From: Siphonodentalium dalli
Taxonomy: Eukaryota; Mollusca; Scaphopoda; Gadilida; Siphonodentaliidae
Direction: 5' to 3'
Assembly (NCBI GenBank): GCA_032622095.1
Contig: CP136068.1
Location: forward strand, 125,433,989 to 125,497,988
DNA: 64,000 nucleotides
The notes under the pieces: generated by a model
Told to the model about the DNA's origin: nothing
What the model saw: only the letters and a program-made list of their open reading frames with translations
The model's database searches: none
Shown: one piece after another, positions 45,167-59,350 of the stretch
Layout of the letters: every line of letters begins with the position of its first letter
Numbering within the stretch: position 1 is the first letter of the stretch
Position numbers and translations under genes: made by a program

Positions 45167-48100
45167 TGTGTTATGTAATGTTCTCGATGTACTGTTGGCG
45201 GGATGGGGTGTCATGTAATGTTCTCGATGTACTGTTGGTGGGATGGGGTGACATGTAATGTTCTCGATGTACTGTTGGCGGGATGGGGTGTCATGTAATG
45301 TTCTCGATGTACTGTTGGCGGGATGGGGTGTCGTGTAATGTTTTCGATGTACTGTTGGCGGGATGGGGTGACATGTAATGTTCTCGATGTACTGTTGTTG
45401 GGATGGGGTGTCATGTAATGTTCTCGATGTACTGTTGGCGGGATGGGGTGTCATGTAATGTTCTCGATGTACTGTTGTTGGGATGGGGTGACATGTAATG
45501 TTCTCGATGTACTGTTGGTGGGATGGGGTGTCATGTAATGTTCTCGATGTACTGTTGGCGGGATGGGGTGACATGTAATGTTCTCGATGTACTGTTGGTG
45601 GGATGGGGTGACATGTAATGTTCTCGATGTACTGTTGGCGGGATGGGGTGTCATGTAATGTTTTCGGTGTACTGTTGGTGGGATGGGGTGTCATGTAATG
45701 TTCTCGATGTACTGTTGGCGGGATGGGGTGTCATGTAATGTTTTCGATGTACTGTTGGTGGGATGGGGTGTCATGTAATGTTCTCGATGTACTGTTGGTG
45801 GGATGGGGTGTCATGTAATGTTCTCGATGTACTGTTGGTGGGATGGGGTGTCATGTAATGTTCTCGATGTACTGTTGGCGGGATGGGGTGTCATGTAATG
45901 TTTTCGATGTACTGTTGGCGGGATGGGGTGTCATGTAATGTTTTCGATGTACTGTTGGCGGGATGGGGTGTCATGTAATGTTCTCGATGTACTGTTGGCG
46001 GGATGGGGTGTCATGTAATGTTCTCGACGTACCGTTGGCGGGATGGGGTGACATGTAATGTTCTCGATGTACTGTTGTTGGGATGGGGTGTCATGTAATG
46101 TTCTCGATGTACTGTTGGCGGGATGGGGTGTCATGTAATGTTCTCGATGTACTGTTGGTGGGCTGGGGTGTCATGTAATGTTCTCGATGTACTGTTGGTG
46201 GGATGGGGTGTCATGTAATGTTCTCGATGTACTGTTGGCGGGATGGGGTGTCATGTAATGTTCTCGACGTACCGTTGGCGGGATGGGGTGACATGTAATG
46301 TTCTCGATGTACTGTTGTTGGGATGGGGTGTCATGTAATGTTCTCGATGTACTGTTGGCGGGATGGGGTGTCATGTAATGTTCTCGATGTACTGTTGGTG
46401 GGCTGGGGTGTCATGTAATGTTCTCGATGTACTGTTGGTGGGATGGGGTGTCATGTAATGTTCTCGATGTACTGTTGGCGGGATGGGGTGTCATGTAATG
46501 TTCTCGATGTACTGTTGGTGGGATGGGGTGTCATGTAATGTTCTCGATGTACTGTTGGTGGGATGGGGTGTCATGTAATGTTCTCGACGTACCGTTGGCG
46601 GGATGGGGTGACATGTAATGTTCTCGATGTACTGTTGTTGGGATGGGGTGTCATGTAATGTTCTCGATGTACTGTTGGCGGGATGGGGTGTCATGTAATG
46701 TTCTCGATGTACTGTTGGTAGGATGGGGTGTCATGTAATGTTCTCGATGTACTGTTGGCGGGATGGGGTGACATGTAATGTTCTCGATGTACTGTTGGCG
46801 GGATGGGGTGACATGTAATGTTCTCGATGTACTGTTGGTGGGATGGGGTGTCATGTAATGTTCTCGATGTACTGTTGGCGGGATGGGGTGTCATGTAATG
46901 TTCTCGATGTACTGTTGGCGGGATGGGGTGTCATGTAATGTTCTCGATGTACTGTTGGCGGGATGGGGTGTCATGTAATGTTTTCGATGTACTGTTGGCG
47001 GGATGGGGTGTCATGTAATGTTCTCGATGTACTGTTGGCGGGATGGGGTGTCATGTAATGTTCTCGATGTACTGTTGGTGGGCTGGGGTGTCATGTAATG
47101 TTCTCGATGTACTGTTGGTGGGCTGGGGTGTCATGTAATGTTCTCGATGTACTGTTGGCGGGATGGGGTGTCATGTAATGTTCTCGATGTACTGTTGGTG
47201 GGATGGGGTGTCATGTAATGTTCTCGATGTACTGTTGGTGGGATGGGGTGTCATGTAATGTTCTCGATGTACTGTTGGTGGGATGGGGTGTCATGTAATG
47301 TTCTCGATGTACTGTTGGCGGGATGGGGTGTCATGTAATGTTCTCGATGTACTGTTGGCGGGATGGGGTGACATGTAATGTTCTCGATGTACTGTTGGCG
47401 GGATGGGGTGACATGTAATGTTCTCGATGTACTGTTGGTGGGCTGGGGTGTCATGTAATGTTCTCGATGTACTGTTGGCGGGATGGGGTGTCATGTAATG
47501 TTCTCGATGTACTGTTGGTGGGATGGGGTGTCATGTAATGTTCTCGATGTACTGTTGGTGGGATGGGGTGTCATGTAATGTTCTCGATGTACTGTTGGTG
47601 GGATGGGGTGTCATGTAATGTTCTCGATGTACTGTTGGCGGGATGGGGTGTCATGTAATGTTCTCGATGTACTGTTGGTGGGATGGGGTGTCATGTAATG
47701 TTCTCGATGTACTGTTGGTGGGATGGGGTGTCATGTAATGTTCTCGATGTACTGTTGGCGGGATGGGGTGACATGTAATGTTCTCGATGTACTGTTGGCG
47801 GGATGGGGTGACATGTAATGTTCTCGATGTACTGTTGGTGGGATGGGGTGTCATGTAATGTTCTCGATGTACTGTTGGTGGGATGAGGTGTCATGTAATG
47901 TTCTCGATGTACTGTTGGTGGGATGGGGTGTCATGTAATGTTCTCGATGTACTGTTGGCGGGATGGGGTGTCATGTAATGTTCTCGATGTACTGTTGGTG
48001 GGATGGGGTGTTATGTAATGTTTTCGGTGTACTGTTGGTGGGATGGGGTGACATGTAATGTTCTCGATGTACTGTTGGCGGGATGGGGTGTCATGTAATG

Positions 48101-51100
48101 TTCTCGATGTACTGTTGGCGGGATGGGGTGTCATGTAATGTTCTCGATGTACTGTTGGTGGGCTGGGGTGACATGTAATGTTCTCGATGTACTGTTGGTG
48201 GGATGGGGTATCATGTAATGTTCTCGATGTACTGTTGGTGGGATGGGGTGTCATGTAATGTTCTCGATGTACTGTTGGTGGGATGGGGTGTCATGTAATG
48301 TTTTCGATGTACTGTTGGCGGGATGGGGTGTCATGTAATGTTCTCGATGTACTGTTGGCGGGATGGGGTGTCATGTAATGTTCTCGATGTACTGTTGGTG
48401 GGATGGGGTGTCATGTAATGTTTTCGATGTACTGTTGGCGGGATGGGGTGTCATGTAATGTTCTCGATGTACTGTTGGTGGGATGGGGTGTCATGTAATG
48501 TTTTCGATGTACTGTTGGCGGGATGGGGTGTCATGTAATGTTCTCGATGTACTGTTGGTGGGATGGGGTGTCATGTAATGTTCTCGATGTACTGTTGGTG
48601 GGATGGGGTGTCATGTAATGTTCTCGATGTACTGTTGGTGGGATGGGGTGTCATGTAATGTTCTCGATGTACTGTTGGTGGGATGGGGTGTCATGTAATG
48701 TTCTCGATGTACTGTTGGTGGGATGGGGTGTCATGTAATGTTTTCGATGTACTGTTGGCGGGATGGGGTGTCATGTAATGTTCTCGATGTACTGTTGGCG
48801 GGATGGGGTGTCATGTAATGTTCTCGATGTACTGTTGGTAGGATGGGGTGTCATGTAATGTTCTCGATGTACTGTTGGTGGGATGGGGTGTCATGTAATG
48901 TTCTCGATGTACTGTTGGTGGGCTGGGGTGACATGTAATGTTCTCGATGTACTGTTGGTGGGATGGGGTGTCATGTAATGTTCTCGATGTACTGTTGGCG
49001 GGATGGGGTGTCATGTAATGTTCTCGATGTACTGTTGGTGGGATGGGGTGTCATGTAATGTTCTCGATGTACTGTTGGCGGGATGGGGTGTCATGTAATG
49101 TTCTCGATGTACTGTTGGTGGGCTGGGGTGACATGTAATGTTCTCGATGTACTGTTGGTGGGATGGGGTGTCATGTAATGTTCTCGATGTACTGTTGGTG
49201 GGATGGGGTGTCATGTAATGTTCTCGATGTACTGTTGGTGGGATGGGGTGTCATGTAATGTTTTCGATGTACTGTTGGCGGGATGGGGTGTCATGTAATG
49301 TTCTCGATGTACTGTTGGCGGGATGGGGTGTCATGTAATGTTCTCGATGTACTGTTGGTGGGATGGGGTGTCATGTAATGTTTTCGATGTACTGTTGGCG
49401 GGATGGGGTGTCATGTAATGTTCTCGATGTACTGTTGGTGGGATGGGGTGTCATGTAATGTTTTCGATGTACTGTTGGCGGGATGGGGTGTCATGTAATG
49501 TTCTCGATGTACTGTTGGTGGGATGGGGTGTCATGTAATGTTCTCGATGTACTGTTGGTGGGATGGGGTGTCATGTAATGTTCTCGATGTACTGTTGGTG
49601 GGATGGGGTGTCATGTAATGTTCTCGATGTACTGTTGGTGGGATGGGGTGTCATGTAATGTTCTCGATGTACTGTTGGCGGGATGGGGTGACATGTAATG
49701 TTCTCGATGTACTGTTGGCGGGATGGGGTGACATGTAATGTTCTCGATGTACTGTTGGTGGGATGGGGTGACATGTAATGTTATCGATGTACTGTTGGTG
49801 GGATGGGGTGTCATGTAATGTTCTCGATGTACTGTTGGCGGGATGGGGTGACATGTAATGTTCTCGATGTACTGTTGGTGGGATGGGGTGACATGTAATG
49901 TTATCGATGTACTGTTGGCGGGATGGGGTGTCATGTAATGTTCTCGATGTACTGTTGGCGGGATGGGGTGTCATGTAATGTTCTCGATGTACTGTTGGTG
50001 GGATGGGGTGTCATGTAATGTTTTCGATGTACTGTTGGCGGGATGGGGTGTCATGTAATGTTTTCGATGTACTGTTGGTGGGATGGGGTGACATGTAATG
50101 TTCTCGATGTACTGTTGGTGGGATGGGGTGTCATGTAATGTTTTCGATGTACTGTTGGCGGGATGGGGTGTCATGTAATGTTCTCGATGTACTGTTGGCG
50201 GGATGGGGTGACATGTAATGTTCTCGATGTACTGTTGGTGGGATGGGGTGACATGTAATGTTATCGATGTACTGTTGGCGGGATGGGGTGTCATGTAATG
50301 TTCTCGATGTACTGTTGGCGGGATGGGGTGTCATGTAATGTTCTCGATGTACTGTTGGTGGGATGGGGTGTCATGTAATGTTTTCGATGTACTGTTGGCG
50401 GGATGGGGTGTCATGTAATGTTTTCGATGTACTGTTGGTGGGATGGGGTGACATGTAATGTTTTCGATGTACTGTTGGTGGGATGGGGTGACATGTAATG
50501 TTTTCGATGTACTGTTGGTGGGATGGGGTGTCATGTAATGTTTTCGATGTACTGTTGGCGGGATGGGGTGTCATGTAATGTTTTCGATGTACTGTTGGCG
50601 GGATGGGGTGTCATGTAATGTTCTCGATGTACTGTTGGCGGGATGGGGTGTCATGTAATGTTCTCGATGTACTGTTGGTGGGATGGGGTGTCATGTAATG
50701 TTTTCGATGTACTGTTGGTGGGATGGGGTGTCATGTAATGTTTTCGATGTACTGTTGGTGGGATGGGGTGACATGTAATGTTATCGATGTACTGTTGGCG
50801 GGATGGGGTGTCATGTAATGTTCTCGATGTACTGTTGGCGGGATGGGGTGACATGTAATGTTCTCGATGTACTGTTGGCGGGATGGGGTGTCATGTAATG
50901 TTCTCGATGTACTGTTGGCGGGATGGGGTGACATGTAATGTTCTCGATGTACTGTTGGTGGGATGGGGTGACATGTAATGTTCTCGATGTACTGTTGGTG
51001 GGATGGGGTGTCATGTAATGTTCTCGATGTACTGTTGGCGGGATGGGGTGTCATGTAATGTTCTCGATGTACTGTTGGCGGGATGGGGTGTCATGTAATG

Positions 51101-54100
51101 TTCTCGATGTACTGTTGGCGGGATGGGGTGACATGTAATGTTCTCGATGTACTGTTGGCGGGATGGGGTGTCATGTAATGTTCTCGATGTACTGTTGGTG
51201 GGATGGGGTGTCATGTAATGTTCTCGATGTACTGTTGGCGGGATGGGGTGACATGTAATGTTCTCGATGTACTGTTGGCGGGATGGGGTGTTATGTAATG
51301 TTCTCGATGTACTGTTGGTGGGATGGGGTGACATGTAATGTTCTCGATGTACTGTTGGCGGGATGGGGTGTCATGTAATGTTCTCGATGTACTGTTGGTG
51401 GGATGGGGTGTCATGTAATGTTCTCGATGTACTGTTGGCGGGATGGGGTGACATGTAATGTTCTCGATGTACTGTTGGTGGGATGGGGTGTCATGTAATG
51501 TTCTCGATGTACTGTTGGTGGGATGGGGTGTCATGTAATGTTCTCGATGTACTGTTGGCGGGATGGGGTGACATGTAATGTTCTCGATGTACTGTTGGCG
51601 GGATGGGGTGTTATGTAATGTTCTCGATGTACTGTTGGCGGGATGGGGTGTCATGTAATGTTCTCGATGTACTGTTGGTGGGATGGGGTGTCATGTAATG
51701 TTCTCGATGTACTGTTGGTGGGATGGGGTGTCATGTAATGTTATCGATGTACTGTTGGTGGGATGGGGTGTCATGTAATGTTCTCGATGTACTGTTGGTG
51801 GGATGGGGTGTCATGTAATGTTATCGATGTACTGTTGGTGGGATGGGGTGTCATGTAATGTTCTCGATGTACTGTTGGTGGGATGGGGTGACATGTAATG
51901 TTCTCGATGTACTGTTGGCGGGATGGGGTGTCATGTAATGTTCTCGATGTACTGTTGGTGGGATGGGGTGTCATGTAATGTTCTCGATGTACTGTTGGCG
52001 GGATGGGGTGACATGTAATGTTCTCGATGTACTGTTGGCGGGATGGGGTGTCATGTAATGTTCTCGATGTACTGTTGGCGGGATGGGGTGACATGTAATG
52101 TTCTCGATGTACTGTTGGTGGGATGGGGTGACATGTAATGTTCTCGATGTACTGTTGGTGGGATGGGGTGTCATGTAATGTTCTCGATGTACTGTTGGCG
52201 GGATGGGGTGTCATGTAATGTTCTCGATGTACTGTTGGCGGGATGGGGTGTCATGTAATGTTCTCGATGTACTGTTGGCGGGATGGGGTGTCATGTAATG
52301 TTCTCGATGTACTGTTGGCGGGATGGGGTGTCATGTAATGTTCTCGATGTACTGTTGGCGGGATGGGGCGTCATGTAATGTTCTCGATGTACTGTTGGTG
52401 GGATGGGGTGTCGTGTAATGTTTTCGATGTGCTGTTGGCGGGATGGGGTGTCATGTAATGTTCTCGATGTACTGTTGGTGGGCTGGGGTGACATGTAATG
52501 TTCTCGATGTACTGTTGGCGGGATGGGGTGACATGTAATGTTCTCGATGTACTGTTGGTGGGCTGGGGTGTCATGTAATGTTCTCGATGTACTGTTGGCG
52601 GGATGGGGTGACATGTAATGTTCTCGATGTACTGTTGGCGGGATGGGGTGTCATGTAATGTTCTCGATGTACTGTTGGCGGGATGGGGTGTCATGTAATG
52701 TTCTCGATGTACTGTTGGCGGGATGGGGTGTCATGTAATGTTCTCGATGTACTGTTGGTGGGATGGGGTGACATGTAATGTTCTCGATGTACTGTTGGTG
52801 GGATGGGGTGTCATGTAATGTTCTCGATGTACTGTTGGCGGGATGGGGTGTCATGTAATGTTCTCGATGTACTGTTGGTGGGATGGGGTGTCATGTAATG
52901 TTCTCGATGTACTGTTGGCGGGATGGGGTGTCATGTAATGTTCTCGATGTACTGTTGGTGGGATGGGGTGTCATGTAATGTTCTCGATGTACTGTTGGCG
53001 GGATGGGGTGTCATGTAATGTTCTCGATGTACTGTTGGCGGGATGGGGTGTCATGTAATGTTCTCGGTGTACTGTTGGTGGGATGGGGTGTCATGTAATG
53101 TTTTCGATGTACTGTTGGCGGGATGGGGTGTCATGTAATGTTCTCGATGTACTGTTGGCGGGATGGGGTGTCATGTAATGTTCTCGATGTACTGTTGGTG
53201 GGATGGGGTGTCATGTAATGTTCTCGATGTACTGTTGGCGGGATGGGGTGTCATGTAATGTTCTCGATGTACTGTTGGCGGGATGGGGTGTCATGTAATG
53301 TTCTCGATGTACTGTTGGCGGGATGGGGTGTCATGTAATGTTCTCGATGTACTGTTGGCGGGATGGGGTGTCATGTAATGTTCTCGATGTACTGTTGGCG
53401 GGATGGGGTGTCATGTAATGTTCTCGATGTACTGTTGGTGGGATGGGGTGTCATGTAATGTTCTCGATGTACTGTTGGCGGGATGGGGTGTCATGTAATG
53501 TTCTCGATGTACTGTTGGCGGGATGGGGTGTCATGTAATGTTCTCGATGTACTGTTGGTGGGATGGGGTGTCATGTAATGTTCTCGATGTACTGTTGGCG
53601 GGATGGGGTGACATGTAATGTTCTCGATGTACTGTTGGCGGGATGGGGTGACATGTAATGTTCTCGATGTACTGTTGGCGGGATGGGGTGTCATGTAATG
53701 TTCTCGATGTACTGTTGGTGGGATGGGGTGTCATGTAATGTTCTCGATGTACTGTTGGCGGGATGGGGTGTCATGTAATGTTCTCGATGTACTGTTGGTG
53801 GGATGGGGTGTCATGTAATGTTCTCGATGTACTGTTGGCGGGATGGGGTGACATGTAATGTTCTCGATGTACTGTTGGCGGGATGGGGTGACATGTAATG
53901 TTCTCGATGTACTGTTGGCGGGATGGGGTGACATGTAATGTTCTCGATGTACTGTTGGCGGGATGGGGTGACATGTAATGTTCTCGATGTACTGTTGGCG
54001 GGATGGGGTGTCATGTAATGTTCTCGATGTACTGTTGGTGGGATGGGGTGTCATGTAATGTTCTCGATGTACTGTTGGCGGGATGGGGTGACATGTAATG

Positions 54101-57100
54101 TTCTCGATGTACTGTTGGTGGGATGGGGTGTCATGTAATGTTCTCGATGTACTGTTGGCGGGATGGGGTGACATGTAATGTTCTCGATGTACTGTTGGCG
54201 GGATGGGGTGACATGTAATGTTCTCGATGTACTGTTGGTGGGATGGGGTGTCATGTAATGTTCTCGATGTACTGTTGGCGGGATGGGGTGTCATGTAATG
54301 TTCTCGATGTACTGTTGGTGGGATGGGGTGTCATGTAATGTTCTCGATGTACTGTTGGTGGGATGGGGTGTCATGTAATGTTCTCGATGTACTGTTGGTG
54401 GGATGGGGTGTCATGTAATGTTCTCGATGTACTGTTGGCGGGATGGGGTGTCATGTAATGTTCTCGATGTACTGTTGGCGGGATGGGGTGACATGTAATG
54501 TTCTCGATGTACTCTTGGCGGGATGGGGTGACATGTAATGTTCTCGATGTACTGTTGGTGGGATGGGGTGTCATGTAATGTTCTCGATGTACTGTTGGCG
54601 GGATGGGGTGTCATGTAATGTTCTCGATGTACTGTTGGTGGGATGGGGTGTCATGTAATGTTCTCGATGTACTGTTGGTGGGATGGGGTGTCATGTAATG
54701 TTCTCGATGTACTGTTGGCGGGATGGGGTGTCATGTAATGTTATCGATGTACTGTTGGTGGGATGGGGTGTCATGTAATGTTCTCGATGTACTGTTGGCG
54801 GGATGGGGTGTCATGTAATGTTCTCGATGTACTGTTGGTGGGATGGGGTGTCATGTAATGTTCTCGATGTACTGTTGGCGGGATGGGGTGTCATGTAATG
54901 TTCTCGATGTACTGTTGGCGGGATGGGGTGTCATGTAATGTTCTCGATGTACTGTTGGTGGGATGGGGTGTCATGTAATGTTCTCGATGTACTGTTGGCG
55001 GGATGGGGTGTCATGTAATGTTCTCGATGTACTGTTGGCGGGATGGGGTGTCATGTAATGTTATCGATGTACTGTTGGTGGGATGGGGTGTCATGTAATG
55101 TTCTCGATGTACTGTTGGCGGGATGGGGTGTCATGTAATGTTCTCGATGTACTGTTGGCGGGATGGGGTGTCATGTAATGTTATCGATGTACTGTTGGTG
55201 GGATGGGGTGTCATGTAATGTTCTCGATGTACTGTTGGCGGGATGGGGTGTCATGTAATGTTCTCGATGTACTGTTGGCGGGATGGGGTGTCATGTAATG
55301 TTATCGATGTACTGTTGGCGGGATGGGGTGTCATGTAATGTTCTCGATGTACTGTTGGCGGGATGGGGTGTCATGTAATGTTATCGATGTACTGTTGGTG
55401 GGATGGGGTGTCATGTAATGTTCTCGATGTACTGTTGGCGGGATGGGGTGTCATGTAATGTTCTCGATGTACTGTTGGCGGGATGGGGTGTCATGTAATG
55501 TTCTCGATGTACTGTTGGTGGGATGGGGTGTCATGTAATGTTCTCGATGTACTGTTGGTGGGATGGGGTGTCATGTAATGTTCTCGATGTACTGTTGGTG
55601 GGATGGGGTGTCATGTAATGTTCTCGATGTACTGTTGGCGGGATGGGGTGTCATGTAATGTTCTCGATGTACTGTTGGCGGGATGGGGTGTCGTGTAATG
55701 TTTTCGATGTGCTGTTGGCGGGATGGGGTGTCATGTAATGTTCTCGATGTACTGTTGGTGGGATGGGGTGTCATGTAATGTTCTCGATGTACTGTTGGTG
55801 GGATGGGGTGTCATGTAATGTTTTCGATGTACTGTTGGCGGGATGGGGTGTCATGTAATGTTCTCGATGTACTGTTGGTGGGATGGGGTGTCATGTAATG
55901 TTCTCGATGTACTGTTGGCGGGATGGGGTGTCATGTAATGTTCTCGATGTACTGTTGGCGGGATGGGGTGTCGTGTAATGTTTTCGATGTGCTGTTGGCG
56001 GGATGGGGTGTCATGTAATGTTCTCGATGTACTGTTGGCGGGATGGGGTGTCATGTAATGTTCTCGATGTACTGTTGGCGGGATGGGGTGTCATGTAATG
56101 TTCTCGATGTACTGTTGGTGGGATGGGGTGTCATGTAATGTTCTCGATGTACTGTTGGTGGGATGGGGTGACATGTAATGTTCTCGATGTACTGTTGGCG
56201 GGATGGGGTGTCATGTAATGTTCTCGATGTACTGTTGGCGGGATGGGGTGACATGTAATGTTATCGATGTACTGTTGGCGGGATGGGGTGTCATGTAATG
56301 TTCTCGATGTACTGTTGGTGGGATGGGGTGTCATGTGATGTTCTCGATGTACTGTTGGCGGGATGGGGTGTCATGTAATGTTCTCGATGTACTGTTGGTG
56401 GGATGGGGTGTCATGTAATGTTCTCGATGTACTGTTGGCGGGATGGGGTGTCATGTAATGTTCTCGATGTACTGTTGGCGGGATGGGGTGTCATGTAATG
56501 TTCTCGATGTACTGTTGGCGGGATGGGGTGACATGTAATGTTCTCGATGTACTGTTGGCGGGATGGGGTGACATGTAATGTTCTCGATGTACTGTTGGTG
56601 GGATGGGGTGTCATGTAATGTTCTCGATGTACTGTTGGTGGGATGGGGTGTCATGTAATGTTCTCGATGTACTGTTGGCGGGATGGGGTGTCATGTAATG
56701 TTCTCGATGTACTGTTGGCGGGATGGGGTGACATGTAATGTTCTCGATGTACTGTTGGCGGGATGGGGTGACATGTAATGTTCTCGATGTACTGTTGGCG
56801 GGATGGGGTGTCATGTAATGTTCTCGATGTACTGTTGGTGGGATGGGGTGTCATGTAATGTTCTCGATGTACTGTTGGTGGGATGGGGTGTCATGTAATG
56901 TTCTCGATGTACTGTTGGTGGGATGGGGTGTCATGTAATGTTCTCGATGTACTGTTGGTGGGATGGGGTGTCATGTAATGTTCTCGATGTACCGTTGGCG
57001 GGATGGGGTGTCATGTAATGTTCTCGATGTACTGTTGGTGGGATGGGGTGACATGTAATGTTCTCGATGTACTGTTGGTGGGATGGGGTGTCATGTAATG

Positions 57101-59027
57101 TTCTCGATGTACTGTTGGCGGGATGGGGTGTCATGTAATGTTCTCGATGTACTGTTGGCGGGATGGGGTGTCATGTAATGTTCTCGATGTACTGTTGGTG
57201 GGATGGGGTGTCATGTAATGTTCTCGATGTACTGTTGGCGGGATGGGGTGTCATGTAATGTTCTCGATGTACTGTTGGCGGGATGGGGTGACATGTAATG
57301 TTCTCGATGTACTGTTGGTGGGATGGGGTGTCATGTAATGTTCTCGATGTACTGTTGGCGGGATGGGGTGTCATGTAATGTTCTCGATGTACTGTTGGTG
57401 GGATGGGGTGTCATGTAATGTTCTCGATGTACTGTTGGCGGGATGGGGTGTCATGTAATGTTCTCGATGTACTGTTGGCGGGATGGGGTGTCATGTAATG
57501 TTCTCGATGTACTGTTGGCGGGATGGGGTGTCATGTAATGTTCTCGATGTACTGTTGGTGGGATGGGGTGTCATGTAATGTTCTCGATGTACTGTTGGCG
57601 GGATGGGGTGTCATGTAATGTTCTCGATGTACTGTTGGTGGGCTGGGGTGTCATGTAATGTTCTCGATGTACTGTTGGCGGGATGGGGTGACATGTAATG
57701 TTCTCGATGTACTGTTGGCGGGATGGGGTGTCATGTAATGTTCTCGATGTACTGTTGGCGGGATGGGGTGTCATGTAATGTTCTCGATGTACTGTTGGTG
57801 GGATGGGGTGTCATGTAATGTTCTCGATGTACTGTTGGTGGGATGGGGTGTCATGTAATGTTCTCGATGTACTGTTGGCGGGATGGGGTGTCATGTAATG
57901 TTCTCGATGTACTGTTGGTGGGATGGGGTGACATGTAATGTTCTCGATGTACTGTTGGCGGGATGGGGTGTCATGTAATGTTCTCGATGTACTGTTGGCG
58001 GGATGGGGTGTCATGTAATGTTCTCGATGTACTGTTGGTGGGATGGGGTGTCATGTAATGTTCTCGATGTACTGTTGGTGGGATGGGGTGTCATGTAATG
58101 TTCTCGATGTACTGTTGGCGGGATGGGGTGTCATGTAATGTTCTCGATGTACTGTTGGCGGGATGGGGTGTCATGTAATGTTTTCGATGTACTGTTGGCG
58201 GGATGGGGTGACATGTAATGTTATCGATGTACTGTTGGCGGGATGGTGTGTCATGTAATGTTCTCGATGTACTGTTGGCGGGATGGGGTGACATGTAATG
58301 TTCTCGATGTACTGTTGGCGGGATGGGGTGTCATGTAATGTTCTCGATGTACTGTTGGTGGGATGGGGTGTCATGTAATGTTCTCGATGTACTGTTGGCG
58401 GGATGGGGTGTCATGTAATGTTCTCGATGTACTGTTGGCGGGATGGGGTGTCATGTAATGTTTTCGATGTACTGTTGGCGGGATGGGGTGACATGTAATG
58501 TTATCGATGTACTGTTGGCGGGATGGTGTGTCATGTAATGTTCTCGATGTACTGTTGGCGGGATGGGGTGACATGTAATGTTCTCGATGTACTGTTGGCG
58601 GGATGGGGTGTCATGTAATGTTCTCGATGTACTGTTGGTGGGATGGGGTGTCATGTAATGTTTTCGATGTACTGTTGGCGGGATGGGGTGTCATGTAATG
58701 TTCTCGATGTACTGTTGGTGGGATGGGGTGTCATGTAATGTTCTCGATGTACTGTTGGTGGGATGGGGTGTCATGTAATGTTCTCGATGTACTGTTGGCG
58801 GGATGGGGTGTCATGTAATGTTCTCGATGTACTGTTGGCGGGATGGGGTGTCATGTAATGTTCTCGATGTACTGTTGGCGGGATGGGGTGACATGTAATG
58901 TTCTCGATGTACTGTTGGTGGGATGGGGTGTCATGTAATGTTCTCGATGTACTGTTGGCGGGATGGGGTGACATGTAATGTTCTCGGTGTACTGTTGGCG
59001 GGATGGGGTGTTATGTAATGTTCTCGG
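45167..59027. repeat. 40-bp satellite, about 346 tandem copies
   Basis: The unit, read from the plus strand, is TCATGTAATGTTCTCGATGT followed by ACTGTTGGCGGGATGGGGTG. From 45181 to 58981 the register advances by exactly 345 x 40 bp, so no net insertion or deletion exists in 13.8 kb. Variation is confined to a few sites: T/A at position 1, C/T/A in TTCTCG, C/T in GGCGGG, A/C in GGATGG, and rare changes such as GACGT, GCTG, TTGTTG and TCGTG. Because 40 is not a multiple of three, minus-strand frames read a 40-residue cycle (MTPHPANSTSRTLH...) until a unit supplies TGA. These frames are not genes. The outermost units at both ends carry TTATG in place of TCATG. Confidence 0.97.
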
Positions 59028-59032
59028 AAACG

Positions 59033-59350
59033 ACTAATATAGCACGATGCTTGATGTCGAATCCGTTTCCATGACAACATAATATTAGTATTGTTTGCTA
59101 TGCTAACATAATGCAATAGTTCATGGAATAAATACTGTTTAAACTAATGTTTAATGAGATGTTGACTCACAAAAGTCACAATATATAATATGCAACATCG
59201 AGTTATGTTCGATGAAATAGCTAATTAAGGAACAAGTGTTAACAAATAGATATATTCCATGTGTCGTTTATTCATTGTTAGAAAGTTCCCGTTAAAACAG
59301 GTCAGAACATCAAACATTCTCAATGGTTGTGATGTGATCTCTACTAGCGT
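59033..59350 (+). repeat. Right flank of the satellite, dispersed repeat
   Basis: 59033-59085 (GACTAATATAGCACGATGCT...) recurs at 35015-35064, and 59163-59350 recurs at 27275-27505. The flank is therefore repetitive, which supports a mobile-element origin of the satellite's seed unit. Confidence 0.6.

Noticed and set aside
45167-59027. CRISPR-like array
   Set aside because: Units are contiguous 40-bp repeats with no unique spacers, in a eukaryotic genome without cas genes.
45164-59116. Dozens of minus-strand ORFs of 67-187 codons with a TPHPANSTSRTLH...QQYIENIT repeat
   Set aside because: They arise because the 40-bp unit has only one minus-strand stop, removed by a common T/A variant. All three frames cycle through the same 40 residues, and no start, splice or codon signal is present.
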